A stretch of DNA of 64,000 nucleotides from Flavobacteriaceae bacterium (GTDB taxonomy: Bacteria > Bacteroidota > Bacteroidia > Flavobacteriales > Flavobacteriaceae): positions 265,147 through 329,146 of the forward strand of contig SIHP01000004.1 of NCBI GenBank assembly GCA_004762155.1, given 5' to 3'. A program made the translations under genes and the position numbers. Under the pieces are notes generated by a model that worked only from the letters and a program-made list of their open reading frames with translations, was not told where the DNA came from and ran no database searches. Position 1 is the stretch's first letter, and each line of letters starts with the position of its first letter. Positions 35,551 to 44,210 of the stretch are shown in pieces.

Positions 35551-35823
35551 TATTCTAATTGCCTTAAAAATAAACTTTTGCAGAAAAAAGCAGTTTCTAA
35601 TGTGGATATCCGTAAAATTGTTGTGTCCTGTTTTTGTATTTTTAAACCTTATATACTTTCAATTTGGTTGTGTTATAATGTATTTTACATGTTTATAAAC
35701 AAGTTGGTAGTAATAAAAAAAGAAGTAATTATTAAACGCTTCTATTGATTATATATCGCTATTTGGCGTGTATACAACAATAAAAGTGCTTATATACACA
35801 TATTACCTGCAAGCCAAAAAAAA
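35551..35823. other. Intergenic region ending in the left cassette border
   Basis: No gene seen. The last 35 bases hold the border repeat described at 35791-35815; the rest is AT-rich and could not be assigned. Confidence 0.4.
35791..35815. repeat. Left border inverted repeat of accessory gene 1
   Basis: Reverse complement begins GGCTTGCAGGTAATATGTGT. It pairs with GGCCAGCAGGTAACAGTGTA at 37397, differing at a few positions with one single-base gap, so the gene at 35824-37392 is bracketed by an imperfect inverted repeat of about 22 bases. Confidence 0.6.
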
Positions 35824-37392
35824 ATGACGAAATCTAAAAAAACATATCAATCATTAGAAAATGTCACAGGTGGCGATTTATCGGAAATTGAAAAAGAATT
35901 AAATAAAAGTGGACTTTTCTTTCGCTGTAATTTTAATCAAATCTCTAAACACTTTTTAAATCATTTTCTTCCAATAGAAACTTTCCAAGTCACTTTTGAT
36001 GAGTTAAAGAATGAATATCTTAAGAATATTGACCACGAAAATTTGAAACGCAAAGTTGATAAAGATGAGGAGGATTTTATGACAAGTTTTAGATTGGAAC
36101 GTTTGCAAAAAGTTGATGATATTATACAAGACGAGTCAAAATTCCATAAATATATCTGTAAAACTTATCTCGACATAGTTAAGGAGCCGAAAGAAGAATT
36201 ATTGTCTGCTTTTGTAAGAGCCAGACAAGACATTAAAGAGATTGATGATACTCTTGAAAAAATTGAAAAACTTCTGAATGAAATTACTAAAAACAATTCG
36301 GCAGAAGAAATTCAACAAAAGAAACCAATATTATATTATTATCAAGAACACAATCAAATTGCAAAAGAAGCAATATTGGAATTTTTGAAAAATGATATAG
36401 ATAATTATGCATTATCTAACTCATATGACAATTCTTTATTGAGTGGGATAATGGGCAGAATTCCATATAACTATCATTGGAATCCAAAATCATATCAACC
36501 AAAGTATCCTAATGATTTAGAAAATAAATTTGGAGAACTTCCTCTACCTGAATTTCGAAGAGTTGCAAAAATGTATAAGGAAGATAAACCTTCTTTTCAC
36601 ATTTATTTATCTGATTATATTCAAACAAATCAAATTATTTTTCTAACAAATCAGCTTTTAAGCGAACACCATCTCTTGAACGTAAGAAAAGAGATTATTA
36701 GAGAAGCTTTGAATATTTATGATAAAGGCTCAAAAATAATGTTCGCAAATGCTGTACCGACAATAATAGAAGGAATTTTGCACGACCTATGTATTTTGTG
36801 TGGCGAAGATGAAAACAAACTTTTGCAAAAAGGATTTCAACACAAGTTGGATAAACTTAAAGGCATTTTTAGCTATGAATTATACTACGAATATTATTCT
36901 TTTCGCTTTAGATTATTTCGCAATAAAGTTGCTCACGGCAGATTAACCAAAAATGACGTTGATGAATTATCTGATTTACTATTATTAGATTTATATCAAA
37001 TATGCAGGCTTGTCAACAGTTCAAAACTTCAATTAAATCAAAAGAGGTTTGTCATAAACGAGTTAAACAATAGCAATCCTAAAGTTGACTACAAACAAGT
37101 TTTAGAATATCTTCTATTAGACAAAATAGAAATACCTGAATTTTATAAATTAACGAATGAGATTAATGCAGTTGAAAAAATAATATCCAGCAATGAATTT
37201 TGGGATTTTTTAGAAAAAGAGATGGACGTTTCAGGCGCAAATAAACACGGAATTTTTACAATTATAAAAATTATCAATAACCGAAAACCATTTGACAAAA
37301 GATGTACTAAATTATTCAAAAAAGCAAAAATTAAAAATGTAGATAAAGCTCTAGCTGACAGTTATATCAAATATTTAACCAAAACATATTGA
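35824..37392 (+). CDS. HEPN-domain protein, possible RNase of an accessory/defence locus
   Basis: Cytoplasmic protein of 522 aa with no signal peptide. Near residue 366 it carries RNKVAHGR, the R-x4-H motif with the Asn and Gly typical of HEPN ribonucleases (Arg366, His371), preceded by a long helix YYEYYSFRFRLF and followed by a second helix, the HEPN layout. The N-terminal 200 residues are helical and charged and unassigned. HEPN proteins act as toxins or abortive-infection RNases. The gene is alone between inverted repeats, has codon use different from its neighbours (more AAT/ACA/GAC mixture) and no operon partner, so it looks like an acquired cassette. Function in phage defence is plausible but unproven. 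Confidence 0.7.
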   Translation: MTKSKKTYQSLENVTGGDLSEIEKELNKSGLFFRCNFNQISKHFLNHFLPIETFQVTFDELKNEYLKNIDHENLKRKVDKDEEDFMTSFRLERLQKVDDIIQDESKFHKYICKTYLDIVKEPKEELLSAFVRARQDIKEIDDTLEKIEKLLNEITKNNSAEEIQQKKPILYYYQEHNQIAKEAILEFLKNDIDNYALSNSYDNSLLSGIMGRIPYNYHWNPKSYQPKYPNDLENKFGELPLPEFRRVAKMYKEDKPSFHIYLSDYIQTNQIIFLTNQLLSEHHLLNVRKEIIREALNIYDKGSKIMFANAVPTIIEGILHDLCILCGEDENKLLQKGFQHKLDKLKGIFSYELYYEYYSFRFRLFRNKVAHGRLTKNDVDELSDLLLLDLYQICRLVNSSKLQLNQKRFVINELNNSNPKVDYKQVLEYLLLDKIEIPEFYKLTNEINAVEKIISSNEFWDFLEKEMDVSGANKHGIFTIIKIINNRKPFDKRCTKLFKKAKIKNVDKALADSYIKYLTKTY

Positions 37393-37396
37393 GCAA

Positions 37397-37418
37397 GGCC
37401 AGCAGGTAACAGTGTATA
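37397..37418. repeat. Right border inverted repeat of accessory gene 1
   Basis: GGCCAGCAGGTAACAGTGTA, partner of the left border at 35791-35815. It begins five bases after the stop codon of the HEPN gene. Confidence 0.6.
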
Positions 37419-37587
37419 AAAAACATAGGGCATTTATGGCTTAACCGAAAGGTATGTGAATGTTAACAAAGTCCGCTAAATATAAAATTAGGCATTTATA
37501 GAAGAAAAGATAAAAGCAAAATATTTATATTTAGCTAAGTAATAAACCGAAACGAAAGCGCTTATTAACTGCCCTACGTTTATTATA

Positions 37588-37612
37588 CTAACCGTTAGCT
37601 GTAATTTCGAGC
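37588..37612. repeat. Left border motif of accessory gene 2
   Basis: CTAACCGTTAGCTGT; its reverse complement ACAGCTAACGGTTAG resembles the motifs after accessory gene 2 (38400-38423) and accessory gene 3 (40223-40246). Confidence 0.5.
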
Positions 37613-37648
37613 ACCATAAATAAATTGACAATAAATGAATTATAACAA

Positions 37649-38392
37649 ATGAGTAATCTTTTACATAAAAACACAAATCGTTGTCAATTAATTAAGCAAA
37701 TTTCAAAAGAAATATGGGAAGATTTAATTTCACTTCACTTAACAGGACAAAACTCATCTGAAATATATTACACTAAAAAGTTAGTTTCAAGAATTTTAAC
37801 ACACACAAAATCTTTAAATTATTCGATTTTCGCTAGAGAACCTGGTTTAGAAAAAAAATGGGGAAGCGATATAGATATTTACATTGAAAGAGGTGTTAAT
37901 GATTTCGTTCTCTATGCATTTCAAGCATATCAAAAACTTGAAAATTACGGAATACATAAAAATTGTTTCGTGAATTATTTATTTTACAATGGCGTTTCAG
38001 GTTATTCGTACACAGGAACTAATAAATGTAGAACAGAATTCAAAGAAGACCAATTTGGATTAAGTTATGTTGGCATTAATAATATTAAAGGAACTTTATC
38101 TAATAAAGCTAATTGGAATTTTGGTTATTTTCATCCAAGTTTAGCTTCGCCATTATCTGAACTTGTTTGTTGTAGAAATAGTAAACCTAATGGAATAAAA
38201 TCTTATGATTATACAGAGATAACTAAAGAATTAGAAAATTTTGAAATAATAGATAATGAGAATGTTAATGAATATTTTAACAAAGCAATAGAAAACAATT
38301 CAAATTTAGAAAATAGTAAAGAAGATGGAAATAAATCTGAACGAGTTGCAGAATTAGTTTTTGTTATTCGTAATACAAATAGTACTTATTAA
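37649..38392 (+). CDS. Hypothetical protein, possible PD-(D/E)xK-like fold
   Basis: Protein of 247 aa, soluble. The N-terminal half has an early helical segment, then WGSDIDIYIE (Asp74, Asp76, Glu80) followed by VLYAFQAYQKLENYG (91-100). This spacing of an acidic strand and a Q-A-x strand resembles restriction-endonuclease-fold proteins in which the second strand normally reads QAK; here the Lys position is Tyr94 with Lys96 nearby, so it may be an inactive or variant member. The rest contains many aromatic and Asn residues (FLYNGVSGYSYTG-like FYNGVSGYSYTG). No family is recognised with confidence. Single gene between border repeats, plausibly an acquired defence-type cassette. Confidence 0.55.
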   Translation: MSNLLHKNTNRCQLIKQISKEIWEDLISLHLTGQNSSEIYYTKKLVSRILTHTKSLNYSIFAREPGLEKKWGSDIDIYIERGVNDFVLYAFQAYQKLENYGIHKNCFVNYLFYNGVSGYSYTGTNKCRTEFKEDQFGLSYVGINNIKGTLSNKANWNFGYFHPSLASPLSELVCCRNSKPNGIKSYDYTEITKELENFEIIDNENVNEYFNKAIENNSNLENSKEDGNKSERVAELVFVIRNTNSTY

Positions 38393-38399
38393 AAACCAA

Positions 38400-38423
38400 A
38401 GCTAACAACGTTTAGCTCTAATT
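38400..38423. repeat. Border motif between accessory genes 2 and 3
   Basis: AGCTAACAACGTTTAGCTCT, containing the shared GCTAACA core and an internal inverted repeat (GCTAA...TTAGC). Confidence 0.55.
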
Positions 38424-38441
38424 AAAAAAACGAAATCCTGA

Positions 38442-40214
38442 ATGACAAAAAATCCGAAAATATATAGGATTGACAAAACTAAACGTTTGCTGAAATCTAT
38501 CAAGCAGACAGAATTAGTCATTCAAAAAATAATAAATACTTCATTTAAAAAACTCAAATACAAAAACTTTTTTGATAGTAAGAATTTACAGAAAATCACA
38601 AAAGGAGAAACTACATATTTTCTATATTTATACAAATCAGAAGATATAGAATCAGATTGGAAAGAGTTTTTACCAAACGGACTAACTTCAAAAAAAGATT
38701 TTACAGAACAGAAACTATCCTTATTGCTTTTTATTGAAACTGAATTTAACCTATTCTCTATTGTTGGTGGAAATGCTTATCAAATAGTTTTGCCTTTTAT
38801 TGACCAATCTTTTGGGTTAAATCTTTATTCAAGAATAATCAAACCGGAATTTGATGAATTGTTATCAATTAAATCAAGAGGAATAACAGGTTCAAGAGCA
38901 GGTATTAGTGAACAATTTAGAGATAACTATAGAATAATTGACTTTATAAAATTCGGAAAAGTTCCTAAAGAAATTCATTTAAAATTAAGTACAGAGGTTT
39001 CAGATTTTCACTTTGAATTTCTTAAAAAAAGCAAAACAGATAGAGTTCAAATTTTTGTTGGAAAATCACTTCAAATAAAAAAATCTGTAGACTTTGAGGA
39101 TTTGAATAAAATAATTACAGAGATTGGTTTTATCCTTGAATTGGTCGCAGACGATTATCTTAGTTCATATGAGGAAATTACAGATGAAAAATTTATTTCT
39201 GATTACTTGCATCCCGAATTAATAACTCGAATTTTTAACGACACAGAAAACGTTTATAAAAGAAGTCAATATTCAAGTACAACTTTTGAACACGATTTTT
39301 GTGACCCTAATAATATTGAGAAATTTTATGAGGCTGACTATTATAAACTAAAAGAAAAAACTGAAAATAATGGTTACAGTACTTTTGCTGAAGTAACTGA
39401 TAGAACTGAAATTTATGATACCGTTATCAAAAGAGGAATCGAAAGATTTGGAGTAAATGACAGATTTAAATTTATGGTTTTCTTACAAGGTGCAAGAATT
39501 ACAAGCCATCACAACAAAATACAAACAACTGCATCAAGCTTTCTATTTAATATTTCAACAGAATTTCCAATTAATAATAAACCCATTTTTTTAGTGGATA
39601 CAAAATGGTATCATTTAAGAGATACTTTTGTACAAGACCTTAAAACAAATACAGAACATATATTAAAAACATATAACGCTTCAAATCAAATTTTGCCTTT
39701 AAAATGGGATAAAAAAGTTCTTAAAAGAGAAAGTGACTATAACTCATCTTACGAGAACTTAAAAAGTTATATTGTAATTGACACAATCATAAAAGATGGT
39801 TTAGAACTATGTGATATATTACATTATGACAATCAAAATTTATATTTAATTCACGTCAAATACGGATTCAAATCTGAAATGCGTGAACTTACTAATCAAA
39901 TTACAATTTCAGCAAGAAGATTAAGAGAAACATTGGGTTCTAAAGATAAATCTATACTAACGAAAATATATAATAGCTTAATTAAAAAGGGTAAGAATAT
40001 TGATAACTTAACATTGTCGGAATTTAAAGAATTATTCAATAAAAAGATTACGTATGTTTTGGCATTTACTTCTCATTTAAAAGATGATTTAAGTGTTATT
40101 GATAACATAGATAAATTTGACTCTAATATTGCAAGATATTCGTTAATACAATGCTCTGGAGAAATGAGAGCATATTATTACGATATGCAAACATTTCAAA
40201 TTATGAGAAAATAA
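38442..40214 (+). CDS. TIGR04141/DUF6119-like sporadically distributed protein
   Basis: Protein of 590 aa, no signal peptide. The layout matches what I know of the TIGR04141 (DUF6119) family: an N-terminal lobe ending in FSIVGGNAYQIVLPFIDQSFGLNLYSRI, a Ser/Arg/Gly-rich stretch (SRGITGSRAGISEQFRDN) and a C-terminal lobe. In the latter LCDILHYDNQNLYLIHVKYG (Asp458, His471, Lys473) reads like a D...(H/E)xK nuclease-type core. These genes are scattered among unrelated bacteria, often near defence genes, and have been suspected as nucleases. Here it is a single cassette-like gene with the GCTAACA border motif on both sides. Confidence 0.62.
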   Translation: MTKNPKIYRIDKTKRLLKSIKQTELVIQKIINTSFKKLKYKNFFDSKNLQKITKGETTYFLYLYKSEDIESDWKEFLPNGLTSKKDFTEQKLSLLLFIETEFNLFSIVGGNAYQIVLPFIDQSFGLNLYSRIIKPEFDELLSIKSRGITGSRAGISEQFRDNYRIIDFIKFGKVPKEIHLKLSTEVSDFHFEFLKKSKTDRVQIFVGKSLQIKKSVDFEDLNKIITEIGFILELVADDYLSSYEEITDEKFISDYLHPELITRIFNDTENVYKRSQYSSTTFEHDFCDPNNIEKFYEADYYKLKEKTENNGYSTFAEVTDRTEIYDTVIKRGIERFGVNDRFKFMVFLQGARITSHHNKIQTTASSFLFNISTEFPINNKPIFLVDTKWYHLRDTFVQDLKTNTEHILKTYNASNQILPLKWDKKVLKRESDYNSSYENLKSYIVIDTIIKDGLELCDILHYDNQNLYLIHVKYGFKSEMRELTNQITISARRLRETLGSKDKSILTKIYNSLIKKGKNIDNLTLSEFKELFNKKITYVLAFTSHLKDDLSVIDNIDKFDSNIARYSLIQCSGEMRAYYYDMQTFQIMRK

Positions 40215-40538
40215 AAAAAACTACAGCTAACAGTGGTAACCGTTGCACAAGTCAAAAAAACTAAAAGATACAACTTCAAATAAACCTTTTTAAGGGCTTA
40301 TTTTTTTATGCTATAAATTAAAAGCACCAATTTTTCAGTTGCTTAAAAGTCTTTATTTTGAAGTACATGATTGAGATTCTTTCTTCTTCGTCTTGGTACG
40401 ATGATCTAAAAATACTTTCTTAAATGTTATCTTATACATTCTAACTATAAAAGAAATTTGGCTAACAAATAATTGATTACTAATTTAACTAATCATAACA
40501 TCAGTTTTATGTTTAACATAGAAAAAAACTAATAAATA
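40215..40538. other. Intergenic region closing the accessory island
   Basis: Starts with the border repeat at 40223-40246 (ACAGCTAACAGTGGTAACCG). Around 40278-40310 there is a weak hairpin followed by a T-run (AATAAACC...GGGCTTATT), possibly a terminator. The remaining 220 bases have no coding potential that I could support. Confidence 0.45.
40223..40246. repeat. Right border motif of accessory gene 3
   Basis: ACAGCTAACAGTGGTAACCG; shares ACAGCTAAC with the reverse complement of 37588-37612 and GCTAACA with 38400-38423. Confidence 0.55.
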
Positions 40539-41624
40539 TTGAAAATAAAATACTTTACTTTTTTACTAATTCTCTTTTCTTCTTGTAAAGATGATATTTT
40601 TGATAAGAGATTCAGAAACGAAAATTATGTTTTTTATCAAGAAGATGGAAAAAACGGAACATGGATAAAAACAACACCTAATGTAGATATAAAACTACCA
40701 AAATCAACATCTACTTATTTCTTTTCAAATGGAAACAAATATGCAGAACTTAAAGTAATAGATTCTTTTCCTAACCGAATAATTAATTTTTTTGACAAAG
40801 AAAGTAATGATTTAAAATATACAACTGAATATAAATCTAATACTGTTATAAATGAAACATATCAAAATGGCCATTACCGAGAATATCATTCAAATTTAGG
40901 TCAGCTAAAATCAACAGGTATTATAAAAAATAATTTATTTGAAGGGAAATGGAAAATATATAGAGAAGATGGTGAGACTTTACAGAAAATTGGAACATAT
41001 AAAAATGGTAATTTAGATGGTATTGTAGAAGACTATTGGCCAAATGGAAATCTACAAACTAAATCACGATATGTAAAAGGAGAACTAAATGGTAAGGCTT
41101 TTCATTACTATGAAAACGGAAAACTTGAGGAAGCTAAATTTTTTAAAAACGGAAAAATTCATGGCATTTTAATTGAGTATTTTGGCAATGGAAAATTAAA
41201 ATCTAAATGGAAATATTGGTTAGGCAAAAAAATAGATACCTCTAAACTCTATTTTAAAAATGGAAATCTTAAAAAATTGATTGTAGTAAAACTTGATACT
41301 ATTTCTAGTAGGTCAACTAAACAAATACTGGATTATTATGAAACAGGAGAATTAAAGTCTATTTTTAAATCAAAAGATAGTACAATGACTGGTAAAGTAA
41401 AAGTTTATTATAAGAATGGAAATATCTCACAAGAATATAATTTAATAAACAATGTTATAACCAATAAAATGGTTTCATATTACGAAACAGGAGGTGTTAA
41501 AATAATTGGTTTTTTAAAAAACAGTAAACCAGACAAATATGTACAAAATTTTGACAAAAAAGGAAAATTATTAAAGACTATGATTGTTGAAAATGGGATA
41601 GTAATTGATTCTATAATCCCGTAA
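40539..41624 (+). CDS. YwqK/MORN-type repeat lipoprotein
   Basis: Lipoprotein of 361 aa starting at TTG (signal KIKYFTFLLILFSSC). From about residue 105 there are at least eight repeats of the form G-x2-x-x-Y-Y/W-x-x-G/D-G-x-L (KIYREDGETLQK, DYWPNGNLQTK, YYENGKLEEAKFF, EYFGNGKLKSKW, DYYETGELKS, VYYKNGNISQEY, SYYETGGVKI), the YwqK pattern. Databases call these YwqK family antitoxins; no toxin is present. A shorter relative with the same TTG-start arrangement is at 12472-13062. Surface lipoprotein of unknown binding partner. Confidence 0.8.
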   Translation: MKIKYFTFLLILFSSCKDDIFDKRFRNENYVFYQEDGKNGTWIKTTPNVDIKLPKSTSTYFFSNGNKYAELKVIDSFPNRIINFFDKESNDLKYTTEYKSNTVINETYQNGHYREYHSNLGQLKSTGIIKNNLFEGKWKIYREDGETLQKIGTYKNGNLDGIVEDYWPNGNLQTKSRYVKGELNGKAFHYYENGKLEEAKFFKNGKIHGILIEYFGNGKLKSKWKYWLGKKIDTSKLYFKNGNLKKLIVVKLDTISSRSTKQILDYYETGELKSIFKSKDSTMTGKVKVYYKNGNISQEYNLINNVITNKMVSYYETGGVKIIGFLKNSKPDKYVQNFDKKGKLLKTMIVENGIVIDSIIP

Positions 41625-41819
41625 AAAAAGTAAATAGAATAATCATTATATTTAATTCAGAGCTCTGTGTTCAATCTGTGAAACTACTTTAACTGGGATT
41701 CAAAAATATGATGGAGATGTGTGAACCGAAACCGATATTTATTGGAGAAAGTTTTAATAATAATAACTTAAATAAAATTACAGAAATTGAAGTGAGTTTT
41801 AGAAAAGGATACTAAAATA

Positions 41820-41850
41820 AAAAGCCATAACAAATACTTGTTATAGCTTT
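41820..41850. terminator. Terminator between YwqK-like and NHL-type genes
   Basis: Thirteen-base arms around ATAC (left AAAGCCATAACAA, right TTGTTATAGCTTT) with one mismatch; A-run and T-run on opposite sides, so it can serve both converging genes. Confidence 0.7.
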
Positions 41851-41866
41851 TAGTTGTATTGATATT

Positions 41867-42844
41867 TTAATACAATTTAATTTTTCTTATTCCAACACCA
41901 GAATATTCTGTTATGTAAAGAGATTTGGTTCGCTTATCAAACTCAATTCTATTAGGATTATTAAAAGTTGCTTCTAAAAGATCTCCATTTAAAGATGTTC
42001 CAGATCCTGTACCTGCAAAAACACTAACAATTCCTTTCATAGTAACTTTATAAATTTGATTAGAAACAATTCCTGTTGCGTAAATAATATTATCAACAAC
42101 TTCAATACCTCCAATTGAGCCAACATCTGGAATAGTAGCTAATAAAGAAACTTTTCCTTTTTTAGTAATTGATAAAATATCTGCTGTTATATAATTACCA
42201 ACAATTAAATTTCCTTTACGATCGAAATCTATACCAACTGTACCAGCAAATCTTTCATCTGTTGCAAATTCAGTGCTATTTCCTTTGCTGTCTATTTTGA
42301 AAATAGTTGAACTTGCAAAATTAGATACATATAAGTTATTTTGTTTGTCAAAAGCTAAACCAGAAGGAAAGCCATCTATAGTTGCAAATGTTGTTTTTGT
42401 ACCATTTGGTGAAACTTTTAAAATATCACCACTACCGCCTCCATTGTTATTGTGAATTACATAAAAATTTCCTCGTTTATCAAAAGCACTTCCTAAAGGC
42501 CCAGATATATCAGTAACAAAATTGGTTATTGTTCCATTTTTAGATATTTTATACACTGTGGTTCCAGCACCATTAATTCCTTGAAACAATCCAAAAACTG
42601 ATACATAAAGGTTTCCTTTTTTATCAACAGTAATACCATCTTTTCCTATTTCAGTAAAATTTTCAGCAATCGTTTCTACTTGTAAATTTTTCTCATTAGT
42701 ATAACCTCTACTAGCAGTTATAACATCAGTATCTAAATCAGTTATTGTTTCTTCTTTTTCGCAAGAAATAAATACAATTAGCAATGTGACTAGTGTTCCA
42801 AAAAATAAATTTTTTGTCAATGTTTTTTTAGTAAAATTTTTCAT
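41867..42844 (-). CDS. NHL/SMP-30-type beta-propeller lipoprotein
   Basis: Lipoprotein of 325 aa (VTLLIVFISCEKE). At least five repeats of the NHL/gluconolactonase-like kind (ITVDKKGNLYVSVFG, SAFDKRGNFYVIHNN, LAFDKQNNLYVSNFA, IDFDRKGNLIVGNY, IEFDKRTKSLYITEY) form a six-bladed propeller. Such proteins can be lactonases or binding modules; catalytic metal ligands are not obvious. Upstream, 72 bases away, is a membrane-bound AraC-type regulator in the same direction. Confidence 0.8.
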   Translation of the reverse strand: MKNFTKKTLTKNLFFGTLVTLLIVFISCEKEETITDLDTDVITASRGYTNEKNLQVETIAENFTEIGKDGITVDKKGNLYVSVFGLFQGINGAGTTVYKISKNGTITNFVTDISGPLGSAFDKRGNFYVIHNNNGGGSGDILKVSPNGTKTTFATIDGFPSGLAFDKQNNLYVSNFASSTIFKIDSKGNSTEFATDERFAGTVGIDFDRKGNLIVGNYITADILSITKKGKVSLLATIPDVGSIGGIEVVDNIIYATGIVSNQIYKVTMKGIVSVFAGTGSGTSLNGDLLEATFNNPNRIEFDKRTKSLYITEYSGVGIRKIKLY

Positions 42845-42916
42845 TGTTTTGATTTTAAAGTTTCCTCAAATTAAGTTCAGAAAAACATTAAAATCGACCG
42901 TAGCTGTACAATCGTA

Positions 42917-44044
42917 CTAAACAATACTTATTTTTTTAATATAATTAGTAGGAGTATCATTCATTTCTGTTTTAAAAGCCTTATTAAATGTAGATTTAGA
43001 GTTAAAACCAGCATCCATTGACAAAGCTAGTAAGGTATGTTGTTGATGTTCTCCGTTTTGTACTTTTTTTATAAAAGCCTCAACACGATATTTATTTATA
43101 TAATCATAAAAACTACAATTATGAATATTATTTAAAAGCCACGATATATTATTAGTAGATGTTCCTACTTTTTCAGAAAGATCTTTTAATGTAAGTGTAT
43201 TATTAAGGTATATTTTATCATTAACCATAAGAACTTCTAATCGAGTTTGTAGTTTAATCAATAATTCGCCTTCAATACGTTTTTTATTATTTTTTTCTTT
43301 GCGTTTATTTAAATGCACTCTAAATATTTCAGGTTGCTTTAAACTATAAAATCCAACTACATAAATAAAAAGTGGTATTGAAACCCAAACAAAATCATAA
43401 TTGAAAAGAGAAAATATTTTATGGTTAAAAAAATGACCTGTAAAATTAAAAGTCCATAGTATTAAAAATAAAGCAATGGCAGAAAGAAACATGTATAAAA
43501 AAGATATGGCACTTTGATGATAGGATAAATTATTTTTTTGTTCTTTATGAAACCGTTGAACTAATAAAAATGATTTTAAGCAATAATAAAGATTAGAAAA
43601 AATACCACCCAAAACAATACTGTTGTAAATGACACGTAAAGGAATTGTTCCATTTTTTACTAAAATTGAAAATTCTTCTTCTGGATAAAATAAAAACCAA
43701 CCAGAAATTAAACATGGATATATTGCTGGAAGATAATTGTACCAAGCTAATTTATATATTGGAATCTCATTAAAAGAAAATCGTCTGATATATGTATACA
43801 CAAATGGACCAAATAAAAAGATTACTCCATCAGCAAAACTTGCAAGCTGACGTAATAAATAACTAGAATTTCTAAAATAAACAAAACGTCCTAAAAGCAT
43901 AAACGCAGCAATTAATAAGATATATGATAATATTTTATTAGCAGCAGTATTTTTATATTGTACTAATTGTATAGTAATAGCTAAAAAAATGCCTTGGCTA
44001 ATTCCTAAAAATAAGATTAAGTCTATAGTGTCAAAAGAATTCAT
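42917..44044 (-). CDS. AraC-family regulator with seven-helix membrane domain
   Basis: Protein of 375 aa. Residues 1-235 contain seven hydrophobic helices (starting IDLILFLGISQGIFLAI) with no signal peptide, followed by a basic linker (NKRKEKNNKKR). The C-terminal 100 residues form an AraC/XylS DNA-binding domain: LTLKDLSEKVGTSTNNISWLLN and the second helix-turn-helix ending LALSMDAGFNSKSTFNKAFKTEMNDTPTNY. It would sense a ligand or membrane state and regulate transcription directly from the membrane. Candidate targets are the NHL lipoprotein downstream and the haloperoxidase-like gene upstream. Confidence 0.9.
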   Translation of the reverse strand: MNSFDTIDLILFLGISQGIFLAITIQLVQYKNTAANKILSYILLIAAFMLLGRFVYFRNSSYLLRQLASFADGVIFLFGPFVYTYIRRFSFNEIPIYKLAWYNYLPAIYPCLISGWFLFYPEEEFSILVKNGTIPLRVIYNSIVLGGIFSNLYYCLKSFLLVQRFHKEQKNNLSYHQSAISFLYMFLSAIALFLILWTFNFTGHFFNHKIFSLFNYDFVWVSIPLFIYVVGFYSLKQPEIFRVHLNKRKEKNNKKRIEGELLIKLQTRLEVLMVNDKIYLNNTLTLKDLSEKVGTSTNNISWLLNNIHNCSFYDYINKYRVEAFIKKVQNGEHQQHTLLALSMDAGFNSKSTFNKAFKTEMNDTPTNYIKKISIV

Positions 44045-44210
44045 TTTGTAGTTTGTTTGTTAAACTATAAAATTAAGATTTTTTAGTTTTTTATCGTCTT
44101 AATGTACACAACGATACTTAAAATTGTCTGTTTTTTTAAAAATCATTTATAAAAAAAGCCACAACAAATAATTGTCATGACTTTTATCATTGGGAGACTA
44201 CACTAATATT

